A DNA stretch of 64,000 bases from MR-S7 sp000400995 (lineage in GTDB: Bacteria > Pseudomonadota > Gammaproteobacteria > Burkholderiales > Burkholderiaceae_C), in the NCBI RefSeq assembly GCF_045291395.1, contig NZ_CP152342.1, positions 4,836,001-4,900,000 on the forward strand, read 5' to 3'. Positions 47,795 through 55,634 of the stretch are shown here, piece by piece. The position numbers and the translations under genes are program-made. Within the stretch, counting starts at the first letter, position 1. Every line of letters starts with the position of its first letter. The notes under the pieces were generated by a model. That model was given only the letters and a program-made list of their open reading frames with translations, searched no databases and was not told the DNA's origin.

Positions 47795-49893
47795 TCCTCC
47801 TCCTTCTTCTGGCGCAGCGGCGCCGTCAGCAGCGCCTCGGTGCCCGGCGCGGCCGGTCGCAGGACGATCTGCCCGTTGATCTGCTTGGACAGCGAGCGCA
47901 TCAGGCGCATGCCCAGCGAGGTGCCGCCGCCCATGTCGAAGCCCTGCGGCAGGCCCGTGCCGTCGTCGCGCACGCCCAGCGCGAACGTGCCGGGGTCGAC
48001 CCGGCGCAGCGTCACGTGCAGGGTGCCGCCCTGCGCCAGGCCGTGCTTGATCGCATTGGTGACCAGTTCGTTGAGGATCAGCCCGCAGGGCACCGCCGTG
48101 TCGATGCCCAGCAGGATCGGCTCCAGCGCCGTCGTGAGCACGACCGGGCGGCCGTCCAGCCCGTAGCTGGCGACGAGCCGGGCGCTCAGGTTGGCCACGT
48201 ACTCGGAGAAGTCCACCTCCGCGAGATTGTCGTGGCTGTACAGGCTCTCGTGCACCATGGCCATCGAGCGCACGCGGTCCTGGCTCTGCTGCATGATGGT
48301 CTTCATGCGCTCGTCGTGCAGGTAGCTCGACTGCAGGTAGAACAGGCTGGAGATCACCGCGAGGTTGTTCTTCACCCGGTGGTGGATCTCCTTGAGCAGC
48401 ACTTCCTTTTCCTTGAGCGAATCGAGCAGCAGTTGCTCGGCGCGCTTGCGGTCGGTCACGTCGCGGATGGCGCTGGACACGAGCAGCCCCTCGGCCGTCT
48501 CGATTGGGCTCAGGCTGATCTCGATGGGGAACTCGGTGCCGTCCTTGCGCAGCCCGCGCAGCTCCAGCCCGTTGCCCATGGGGCGCGGGTGCGGGCTGGC
48601 GAAATAGCCGCTGCGGTGGCTGGGGTGGCGCGCGTGGAAGCGCGCAGGCATGAGCATCTCCACGTTCTGGCCCAGCAGGTCCTGGCGCTCGTAGCCGAAG
48701 AGCTTCTCGGTCTGCGAGTTGACGAGCGCGATGCGGCCGTCGGCGCGCACGATCACGATGGCGTCGGGCGCCGATTCCAGCAGCGCCTGGAACTGGCGCT
48801 CGGCGCGGCGCCGGTTCGTCAGGTCGGCCACGATCTTGGACGCGCCCACGATGCGCCCCTGCCCGTCGCGCACGGGCGAGACGGTGAGCCAGACCTCGAT
48901 GAGCCGCCCGCTCTTGTGCACGCGGCGGGACTCGTAGGGCTCCACGCGCGAGCCGTGGTGGATCTGGCGCATGATGCGCTCCTCCTCCGCCCGCATGGGT
49001 TCGGGGATGAGCACCGAGATGTGCCGCCCCGTGATCTCGGCGGCGGTGTAGCCGAACATGCGCTCGGCCGCAGGGTTCCAGCTCTGGATCGTGCCCTGCA
49101 GGCTCTTGCCGATGATCGCGTCCGTGGCCGACTCGATGATCGCTGCGAGCCGGTAGCGCTCCTCCTGCGCCCGCACGCGCGAGGTGATGTCGCGGATCGC
49201 GCTGACCACCAGCGTGCCGTCCTCGGTCTCCAGCGGGCTCAGGCTGATCTCGATGGGGAATTCCGCACCGTCCTTGCGCAGGCCGTGCAGCTGCATCTCC
49301 TCGCCCATCGGGCGCACGCGCGGGTTGGCGTGGTAGCCCTGGCGGTGCGCGGGGTGGTGCGCGCGCAGGCGCTCGGGGATGAGGATCTCGATCGGCTGGC
49401 CCAGCAGCTCCTCGCGCCGGAAGCCGAACAGGCGCTCGGTCTGCGAATTCACCAGCACGATGCGGCCCTGCGCGTCGACGATCACCATCGCGTCGGGCGC
49501 GGATTCCAGCAGGCCGCGGAAGCGCTTCTCGGCCTGCTGGCGCTCGGTCACGTCGCGCACCACGCACAGCGCCGCCATGCCCGCATCCGTCGCGATGGGG
49601 CTGAGCATCACGTCCACCGGGAACTCGCTGCCGTCCTGGCGCCGGCCCGACAGCTCCAGCCCCGCGCCCATGGGCCGCGAGTGCGGCGCCGCGAAGTAGC
49701 GCTGGCGGTAGCCTGCGTGGCGCGGCGCGAAGCGGCCGGGGATCAGCGTGTCGACGGGCTGCCCGTCCAGCGCGCCCGGCGCGAAGCCGAAGAGCTGGCA
49801 GGCGCGCGTATTGGCCTGCACGATGCGCCCGTCCTCCGCCACGACCAGCAGGCCGTCGGGCGAGGCCTCGAAGATGTGGCGGTAGAAGTCCAT
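47791..49893 (-). CDS. Multi-PAS sensor histidine kinase (HisKA_2 type)
   Basis: A 700-residue soluble kinase without transmembrane segments. Four PAS domains occur in tandem, starting near 2 (FEASPDGLLVVAEDGRIVQANTRACQLFGF), 130, 258 and 382; domains 2 and 4 are near duplicates (ESAPDAMVIVDAQGRI.LVNSQTERLFGF; ESAPDAIVIVRADGRIALVNSQTEKLFGY). The HisKA_2 phospho-acceptor is LKEIHHRVKNNLAVISSLFYLQS (about 505) and the ATPase has ILNELVTNAIKHGL and DDGTGLP. Start MDFYRHIFE is chosen; upstream in-frame codons have no PAS homology. It probably phosphorylates the overlapping GGDEF-EAL regulator. Confidence 0.92.
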   Translation of the reverse strand: MDFYRHIFEASPDGLLVVAEDGRIVQANTRACQLFGFAPGALDGQPVDTLIPGRFAPRHAGYRQRYFAAPHSRPMGAGLELSGRRQDGSEFPVDVMLSPIATDAGMAALCVVRDVTERQQAEKRFRGLLESAPDAMVIVDAQGRIVLVNSQTERLFGFRREELLGQPIEILIPERLRAHHPAHRQGYHANPRVRPMGEEMQLHGLRKDGAEFPIEISLSPLETEDGTLVVSAIRDITSRVRAQEERYRLAAIIESATDAIIGKSLQGTIQSWNPAAERMFGYTAAEITGRHISVLIPEPMRAEEERIMRQIHHGSRVEPYESRRVHKSGRLIEVWLTVSPVRDGQGRIVGASKIVADLTNRRRAERQFQALLESAPDAIVIVRADGRIALVNSQTEKLFGYERQDLLGQNVEMLMPARFHARHPSHRSGYFASPHPRPMGNGLELRGLRKDGTEFPIEISLSPIETAEGLLVSSAIRDVTDRKRAEQLLLDSLKEKEVLLKEIHHRVKNNLAVISSLFYLQSSYLHDERMKTIMQQSQDRVRSMAMVHESLYSHDNLAEVDFSEYVANLSARLVASYGLDGRPVVLTTALEPILLGIDTAVPCGLILNELVTNAIKHGLAQGGTLHVTLRRVDPGTFALGVRDDGTGLPQGFDMGGGTSLGMRLMRSLSKQINGQIVLRPAAPGTEALLTAPLRQKKEEE

Positions 49894-50143
49894 CGCGTGC
49901 CCTCGCGCCTCAGCGTGGCGGCAGCAGCCGGGAAACAGGAGATGCCTGGGCGGTGACCGGATGGTACGGGCGCATGGGTGACTCGCTGGGACAGGGGCCG
50001 CCCAGGGGGCGGGGAGCAAGCAGCCTGCAACGCTTGCTTGCATTGGACACAACTGTAGCGATTTCCGGACCGTTCTGATCCGCGTTAAGGATATTTGACG
50101 GCGCTCCGGGGGCTTGCACATGCAAAACGGGGTGGCGCTGCCC
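49894..50143. other. Intergenic region upstream of the histidine kinase
   Basis: About 250 bp between the kinase gene and the gap terminator. No gene or clear promoter motif was recognised. Confidence 0.4.
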
Positions 50144-50170
50144 AAAAAAAACGCGCCCCGCAGGGCGCGT
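50144..50170 (-). terminator. Intrinsic terminator after gap
   Basis: On the minus strand ACGCGCCC-TGCG-GGGCGCGT followed by seven T, starting 22 bp after the gap stop. Confidence 0.92.
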
Positions 50171-50192
50171 CTCTAGCAACGGGAGCGTGGGC

Positions 50193-51194
50193 TCACTTGC
50201 TGGCCATCACCCGCACCATCTCCAGGCACTTGTTGGAGTAGCCCCATTCGTTGTCGTACCAGGCGACGAGCTTCACGAAGGTCTTGTCCAGCGCGATGCC
50301 GGCCTCGGCGTCGAACACCGAGGTGCAGGTCTCGCCGCGGAAGTCGGTGGCCACCACCTTGTCCTCGGTGTAGCCCAGCACGCCCTTGAGCGCTCCTTCG
50401 GACTGGGCCTTCATCTCGGCCTTGATCTCGTCGTAGCTGGCTTCCTTCTCCAGCTCCACCGTCAGGTCCACCACCGACACGTCGGAGGTGGGCACGCGGA
50501 AGGACATGCCGGTCAGCTTCTTGTTGAGCGCGGGGATCACCACGCCCACGGCCTTGGCGGCGCCGGTGCTGCTGGGGATGATGTTCTCCAGGATGCCGCG
50601 GCCGCCGCGCCAGTCCTTGTTGCTGGGGCCGTCCACGGTCTTCTGCGTGGCGGTGGCGGCGTGCACGGTGGTCATCAGGCCGCGCTTGATGCCCCACTTG
50701 TCGTTGAGCACCTTGGCGATGGGCGCCAGGCAGTTCGTGGTGCAGGAGGCGTTGGAGATGATGGCCTGGCCCGCGTAGGTCTGGCAGTTCACGCCGAAGA
50801 CGAACATGGGCGTGTCGTCCTTGGAGGGAGCGGACATCAGCACCTTCTTGGCGCCGGCGGCCAGGTGCTTCTCGGCGCTGGCCTTGTCCAGGAACAGGCC
50901 CGTGGACTCGATCACGATGTCGGCGCCGACCTCGTTCCACTTCAGGTTGGCGGGGTCGCGCTCCTGCGTCAGGCGGATCTTCTTGCCGTTGACGATGAGC
51001 GTGTTGCCCTCGACCGACACTTCGCCCTTGAAGCGGCCGTGCACCGAGTCGTAGCGCAGCATGTAGGCCAGGTATTCGGGCTCCAGCAGGTCGTTGATGC
51101 CGACGACCTCGATGTCGGAGAAGTTCTGCACTGCCGAGCGCAGCACGTTGCGGCCGATGCGGCCGAAGCCGTTGATGCCGATCTTGATGGTCAT
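50193..51194 (-). CDS. gap: Type I glyceraldehyde-3-phosphate dehydrogenase
   Basis: A 333-residue GAPDH converting glyceraldehyde 3-phosphate, NAD and phosphate to 1,3-bisphosphoglycerate. NAD-binding start TIKIGINGFGRIGRNVLR; active site ISNASCTTNCLAPIAKVL; catalytic His region TTVHAATATQKTVDGP; phosphate-binding and tail VAWYDNEWGYSNKCLEM. The start ATG 51194 has GAGGAGAG upstream. It lies 42 bp downstream of the transketolase gene and ends at a terminator, so the two form a carbon-metabolism operon. Confidence 0.97.
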   Translation of the reverse strand: MTIKIGINGFGRIGRNVLRSAVQNFSDIEVVGINDLLEPEYLAYMLRYDSVHGRFKGEVSVEGNTLIVNGKKIRLTQERDPANLKWNEVGADIVIESTGLFLDKASAEKHLAAGAKKVLMSAPSKDDTPMFVFGVNCQTYAGQAIISNASCTTNCLAPIAKVLNDKWGIKRGLMTTVHAATATQKTVDGPSNKDWRGGRGILENIIPSSTGAAKAVGVVIPALNKKLTGMSFRVPTSDVSVVDLTVELEKEASYDEIKAEMKAQSEGALKGVLGYTEDKVVATDFRGETCTSVFDAEAGIALDKTFVKLVAWYDNEWGYSNKCLEMVRVMASK

Positions 51195-51236
51195 GGTCAA
51201 TCTCTCCTCAAAGTTGCAATGTCGAAACCGGGGGAT

Positions 51237-53306
51237 TCATTTCGCGCGGCGCAGCGCGGCCTGCACCGTGTCGGCCACGTTCTCGGCCGTGAAGCCGAAG
51301 TGCTTGAACAGCACGCCGGCCGGCGCCGACTCGCCGAAGGTGTCGATGCCCACCACGGCGGCGCAGCCGTACTTCCACCAGAAGTCGGTCACGCCCATCT
51401 CCACGGCGATGCGCGGCACGCCGGCGGGCAGCACCAGCTTCTTGTACTTCGCGTCCTCGCGGTCGAAGGTCGTGGTGCTGGGCATGGAGACCACGCGCAC
51501 GGCGATCTTGCGCTCGGCCAGGAGCTTCTGCGCGGCCAGGGCGAGCTGCACCTCGGAGCCGGTGGCGATGATGACCGCCTGGGCGCGTTTCTTGAGGCCG
51601 ATGTCCTTGGGCTCGGAGAGGATGTAGGCGCCGCGCGAGATGTCGCCCAGGTCGCTCTTGGGAGCGTAGGGCAGGTTCTGGCGCGACAGCAGCAGCGCGG
51701 TGGGCCTGTCGCGGTTGGACAGGGCCACGCTCCAGGCCACGGCCGTCTCGGCCGTGTCGCCGGGGCGCCACACGTCCAGGTTGGGGATCAGGCGCAGGCT
51801 GGCCGCGTGCTCGATGGACTGGTGCGTGGGGCCGTCCTCGCCCAGGCCGATGGAGTCGTGCGTGAACACGTGGATCACGCGCTGCTTCATCAGCGCGGCC
51901 ATGCGGATGGCGTTGCGGCTGTAGTCGCTGAACGTGAGGAAGGTGCCGCCGTAGGGGATGAACCCGCCGTGCAGCGCGATCCCGTTCATCACCGCGGCCA
52001 TGCCGAACTCGCGCACGCCGTAGTTGATGTGGCGTCCGCCCATCTTGAAGGTCTGCTCGCCCAGCACCACCTCGGTCTGCACCACGTGGCCCTGCTCGTC
52101 GAAACGCAGCGCGGGCGTGCTCTTGGTATTGGTGAGGTTGGAGCCCGTCAGGTCGGCGCTGCCGCCCAGCAGCTCGGGCAGGCGGGCGGTGAAGGCTTCC
52201 AGCGCGATCTGGCTGGCCTTGCGGCTGGCCACGGTCTCGGCCTTGGTGTGGGCGGCCACCACGGCGTCCACGGCGGTCTGGGCGAAATGCTTGGGCAGGT
52301 CGCCGGCCATGCGGCGCGTGAACTCCGCGGCCTGCTCGGGGAAGGCAGCGGCGTAGGCGGCGAAGCGCTCGTTCCACTCGGATTCGGCGGCGGTGCCGGC
52401 GTCCTTGGCGTTCCAGTCGGCGTAGACCTCGGCGGGGATCTCGAACGGCGCGCTGCTCCAGCCCAGCGCGCTGCGCGTCAGGGCGATTTCCTCGGCGCCC
52501 AGCGGCTCGCCGTGCGCCTTGGCGGTGTTGGCGCGGTTGGGCGAGCCCTTGCCGATGGCCGTCTTGCAGACGATGAAGCTGGGCTTGTCGGCGCTGGCCT
52601 TGGCACTGGCGATGGCCGCGGCCACGGCGTCCGCGTCGTGTCCGTCCACGGGGCCGATCACGTTCCAGCCGCAGGCGCGCAGGCGCGCGGGCGTGTCGTC
52701 CACGAACCAGGGGGCCACCTGGCCGTCGATGCTGATGCCGTTGTCGTCGTACAGGGCGATCAGCTTGTTCAGCTTCCACGCGCCGGCGAGCGAGATCGCC
52801 TCCTGGCTGATGCCTTCCATCAGGCAGCCGTCGCCCAGGAACACGTAGGTGTGGTGGTCCACGATGGTGTGGTCAACATCACCATCCTTGCGGTTGAACT
52901 CGGCGGCCAGCAGCTTCTCGGCCAGCGCGAAGCCCACGGCGTTGGTGATGCCCTGGCCCAGCGGGCCGGTGGTGGTCTCCACGCCGGGGGTGATGCCGTG
53001 CTCGGGGTGGCCGGCCGTCTTGCTGTGCAGCTGGCGGAAGTTCTTCAGCTCCTCGATCGGCAGCGGGTAGCCCGTGAGGTGCAGCAGCGCGTACAGCAGC
53101 ATGGAGCCGTGGCCGTTGGAGAGCACGAAGCGGTCGCGGTCGGCCCACTGTGGGTTCGCGGGGTTGTGCCGCAGGTGGCGGCCCCACAGCGCCACGGCCA
53201 TGTCGGCCATGCCCATCGGGGCACCGGGGTGGCCGGAATTGGCTTGTTGAACGGCATCCATTGCGAGTGCGCGGATCGCATTCGCCATTTGTTGAGAGTT
53301 GGCCAT
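51237..53306 (-). CDS. tkt: Transketolase
   Basis: A 689-residue thiamine diphosphate enzyme transferring two-carbon ketol units in the pentose phosphate pathway. RALAMDAVQQANSGHPGAPMGMADMAVALW at the start, LSNGHGSMLLYALLHLTGY, the ThDP motif FLGDGCLMEGISQEAISLAGAWKLNKLIALYDDNGISIDG, pyrimidine domain (GVREFGMAAVMNGIALHGG, FTHDSIGLGEDGPTHQ) and C-terminal domain (AVIIATGSEV) are complete. The start MANSQQMANAIR gives the family's normal length. It leads the tkt-gap operon. Confidence 0.97.
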   Translation of the reverse strand: MANSQQMANAIRALAMDAVQQANSGHPGAPMGMADMAVALWGRHLRHNPANPQWADRDRFVLSNGHGSMLLYALLHLTGYPLPIEELKNFRQLHSKTAGHPEHGITPGVETTTGPLGQGITNAVGFALAEKLLAAEFNRKDGDVDHTIVDHHTYVFLGDGCLMEGISQEAISLAGAWKLNKLIALYDDNGISIDGQVAPWFVDDTPARLRACGWNVIGPVDGHDADAVAAAIASAKASADKPSFIVCKTAIGKGSPNRANTAKAHGEPLGAEEIALTRSALGWSSAPFEIPAEVYADWNAKDAGTAAESEWNERFAAYAAAFPEQAAEFTRRMAGDLPKHFAQTAVDAVVAAHTKAETVASRKASQIALEAFTARLPELLGGSADLTGSNLTNTKSTPALRFDEQGHVVQTEVVLGEQTFKMGGRHINYGVREFGMAAVMNGIALHGGFIPYGGTFLTFSDYSRNAIRMAALMKQRVIHVFTHDSIGLGEDGPTHQSIEHAASLRLIPNLDVWRPGDTAETAVAWSVALSNRDRPTALLLSRQNLPYAPKSDLGDISRGAYILSEPKDIGLKKRAQAVIIATGSEVQLALAAQKLLAERKIAVRVVSMPSTTTFDREDAKYKKLVLPAGVPRIAVEMGVTDFWWKYGCAAVVGIDTFGESAPAGVLFKHFGFTAENVADTVQAALRRAK

Positions 53307-53460
53307 GAAGAGGGGGCGCCGCGCGGCGGGCGCGAGTTGTCTAGCAAAGCCCGCGATTTTACCGGGGCCCCCGCCGCGACAGGATTCTTGACAATCGGAG
53401 CCGGTATGCCGCCCGATACTCGGGGCTTCCGCAACGACCTCAGGAAGGGAACCGACCGCC

Positions 53461-53787
53461 ATGAAGAAATCCATCACCCGTGCCCTCATGACCGCCGCCT
53501 TCGCAGGCGCCACCCTGGGCCTGCTGGCGGGCTGCTCCGTCGCGCGCAAGCAGGAAACCGTGGGCGAATACATCGACGGCTCGGCCGTCACCACCGCCGT
53601 GAAGGCCCAACTGGCCAACGACCCCGCCACGTCGGCCGCCGCCATCCACGTCAAGACCATCGACGGCGGCATCGTGCAGCTGTCGGGTTTCGCCAAGTCG
53701 CAGGCCGAGAAGAACCGCGCGGGCGAGGTGGCACGCTCCGTCAAGGGCGTGACCGAGGTGCGCAACAGCCTCATCGTCAAGCCCTGA
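53461..53787 (+). CDS. BON domain lipoprotein
   Basis: A 108-residue small lipoprotein. Signal peptide with lipobox LLAGC (Cys 25), then one BON domain (GSAVTTAVKAQLANDPATSAAAIHVKTIDGGIVQLSGFAKSQAEKNRAGEVARSVKGVTEVRNSLIVKP). BON proteins (OsmY/DolP-like) bind phospholipid surfaces and help maintain the outer membrane. GAAGGGAACC precedes the ATG. It is a single-gene unit with a hairpin repeat acting as probable terminator. Confidence 0.9.
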   Translation: MKKSITRALMTAAFAGATLGLLAGCSVARKQETVGEYIDGSAVTTAVKAQLANDPATSAAAIHVKTIDGGIVQLSGFAKSQAEKNRAGEVARSVKGVTEVRNSLIVKP

Positions 53788-53799
53788 AGAGTCATTCAG

Positions 53800-53852
53800 T
53801 CAAAAAGGCTGCCCGCGCTTGTCTGGCAAGCGCGGGCAGCTATTGTTTTTGA
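53800..53852. repeat. Intergenic hairpin repeat, copy 10 (terminator-like)
   Basis: A perfect 14-bp stem GCTGCCCGCGCTTG (53808-53821) / CAAGCGCGGGCAGC (53827-53840), preceded by CAAAAAG and followed by TATTGTTTTTG. It lies between convergent genes and has all elements of a bidirectional intrinsic terminator. Confidence 0.88.
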
Positions 53853-53867
53853 TGCGGCGGCCCCAGG

Positions 53868-54653
53868 CTACCGCCCGGTGAAGACCGGGCGCCGCTTCTC
53901 GGCGAAAGCCCGGGCGGCTTCGCGGAAATCCTCGCTGCGGTCGGCGCGCAGCACCATGGCGTCGAGCGATGCGCGCTCCTGTTCCACGCGGCCTGCCAGC
54001 ACGGCGTTGAGCTGGGCCTTGGAGCCCGCGATGGACAGCGGCGCGGCCTGCGCCATGCCCGCGCCGAACGCGAAGGCCGCCTCCACCGCATCGCCATCGG
54101 CCAGAGCGTCGAGATAGCCCACGCGGTGCGACTCGGCGGCGTCGTACAGCGCGGCTTCGTATACCCAGCGGCGCGCGTTCGACGCGCCGATCAGCCATGC
54201 CAGGCGCTGCAGCTGGACCGTGGGGTACACCAGCCCGAGCTTGGCCACCGGCACGCCGACGCGCGCGGTGGCGTCTCCCACGCGGAAGTCGCAGCACATG
54301 GCCAGGCTGCAGCCGCCGCCCACGCAGACGCCGGAGATTGCGGCGATCACCGGCTTGGGCGCGGCCTGCACGGCGGCATAGCATTCCTGGATGCGCGCGC
54401 GCCATGCGTTCTTTTCCGCCTCGCCGGTGACGGCGGAGAAGGCCACCACGTCGTCGCCGGCGCAGAAATGGCCGCCCGCGCCCGTGAGCACGATGAGCTT
54501 GACCGACGGGTCGGCGCCCAGCGTCTCGAATGCCGCCTTCAGTTCGGTCCAGGCCGCGAAGTCGCAGGCATTGCGCCGGTGGGGCCGTGCGATGGAGACC
54601 AGGGAGCGGCCCTCGCCGCGATGCTCGATACGGATGTCTGATGCAGAGGCCAT
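53868..54653 (-). CDS. Enoyl-CoA hydratase/isomerase family protein lacking both classical catalytic Glu
   Basis: A 261-residue crotonase-fold protein. Oxyanion-hole elements are present (GAGGHFCAGDDVVAFS, SGVCVGGGCSLAMCCDFRVGD). At the two positions that carry Glu in enoyl-CoA hydratase it has VGVPVAKLG and ASNARRWVYEA, so standard hydration is doubtful; decarboxylase, thioesterase or dehalogenase-like chemistry of other crotonases is possible. It is the last gene of the LysR-divergent operon, 4 bp after the Bug stop. Confidence 0.85.
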   Translation of the reverse strand: MASASDIRIEHRGEGRSLVSIARPHRRNACDFAAWTELKAAFETLGADPSVKLIVLTGAGGHFCAGDDVVAFSAVTGEAEKNAWRARIQECYAAVQAAPKPVIAAISGVCVGGGCSLAMCCDFRVGDATARVGVPVAKLGLVYPTVQLQRLAWLIGASNARRWVYEAALYDAAESHRVGYLDALADGDAVEAAFAFGAGMAQAAPLSIAGSKAQLNAVLAGRVEQERASLDAMVLRADRSEDFREAARAFAEKRRPVFTGR

Positions 54654-54657
54654 GTCG

Positions 54658-55632
54658 TCAATCCGCCTTGATGGAGCTGCTCTGGATGACCTTGCGCCAC
54701 TGGGCCAGCTCCTGGCCCAGGCGCTGCGTGGCCTCCTCGGGCGTGGAGGCGGCGCGCTCGATGCCCAGCGTCTGGAAGCGCGCCTGCACGTCGGGCATCT
54801 GCAGGATCTTGCCGATCTCCTGGTTCAGCCGCTGCACCACGGGCTGGGGCGTGGCGGCCGGGGCCAGCACGGCATAGACGGACGCGACCTCGAAGCCGGG
54901 GTAGCCCGCTTCGCGCGTGGTGGGCACGTCGCGCAGCGCGCCGATGCGCTCGGGCGTGGTCACCGCCAGGGGGCGCAGCTTGCCGGACTTGAGGTTGGCC
55001 ACGGCCGTGGGCACGGTGGCGAACATCAGGCTGAGCTGGCCGGCCATCAGGTCGGTGATGGCGGGCGCCGCGCCGCGGTAGGGGATGTGCACCATGCTCA
55101 CGCCCGCCTGTTGCTTGAACATCTCGCCCGCCACGTGCTCGATGGAGCCGTTGCCCGCCGAGCCGTAGTCCATGCCGCCGGGCCGGGCCTTGGCGGCCTT
55201 CACCAGGTCGGCCACCGAGCGCGCGGGCAGCGCTTCGTTGACCACCAGCACCAGCGGCAGGTAGCCCACGGTCGAGACGCCCGCGAAGTCCTTGTCGAGG
55301 TGGTAGCCCGCCGTGGCGGGGTAGAGCAGCGAGTTCATCGCGTAGGTGGTGACCGGCGCCATCAGCAGCGTGTGCCCGTCGGGAGCGGCCTTGGCGACGA
55401 ACTGCGCGCCGATGTTGCCCGACGCGCCCGCCTTGTTGTCCACCACCACGGGCTTGCCCAGGGCGTCGCCGAGCTTTTGCGACAGCAGGCGCGCCACCGC
55501 ATCCACCGCGCCGCCGGCCGCGTAGCCCACGACCATCGTCACCTGGCGCGAGGGGTAGTCCTGCGCGAACGGCGCCGTGCAGGCCAGGGCCGCCGCGCAG
55601 GCGGCCACGCAGTGCTTGAGGTACTTCTTCAT
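54658..55632 (-). CDS. Bug family tripartite tricarboxylate transporter substrate-binding protein
   Basis: A 324-residue receptor with a signal peptide ending near PFA-QD. Bug blocks: YPSRQVTMVVGYAAGGAVDAVAR, VVVDNKAGASGNIGAQ, APDGHTLLMAPV, HIPYRGAAPAITDLMAGQ, RDVPTTREAGYPGFE. It is encoded 2 bp downstream of the acyl-CoA ligase stop and is presumably the receptor for the acid activated by that ligase. Confidence 0.93.
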   Translation of the reverse strand: MKKYLKHCVAACAAALACTAPFAQDYPSRQVTMVVGYAAGGAVDAVARLLSQKLGDALGKPVVVDNKAGASGNIGAQFVAKAAPDGHTLLMAPVTTYAMNSLLYPATAGYHLDKDFAGVSTVGYLPLVLVVNEALPARSVADLVKAAKARPGGMDYGSAGNGSIEHVAGEMFKQQAGVSMVHIPYRGAAPAITDLMAGQLSLMFATVPTAVANLKSGKLRPLAVTTPERIGALRDVPTTREAGYPGFEVASVYAVLAPAATPQPVVQRLNQEIGKILQMPDVQARFQTLGIERAASTPEEATQRLGQELAQWRKVIQSSSIKAD

Positions 55633-55634
55633 GG

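Noticed and set aside
47795..49567. Minus-strand frame continuing upstream of the GGDEF-EAL gene as one long reading frame
   Set aside because: The upstream part is a shadow of the histidine kinase; GTG 47794 overlapping its stop is the natural start.
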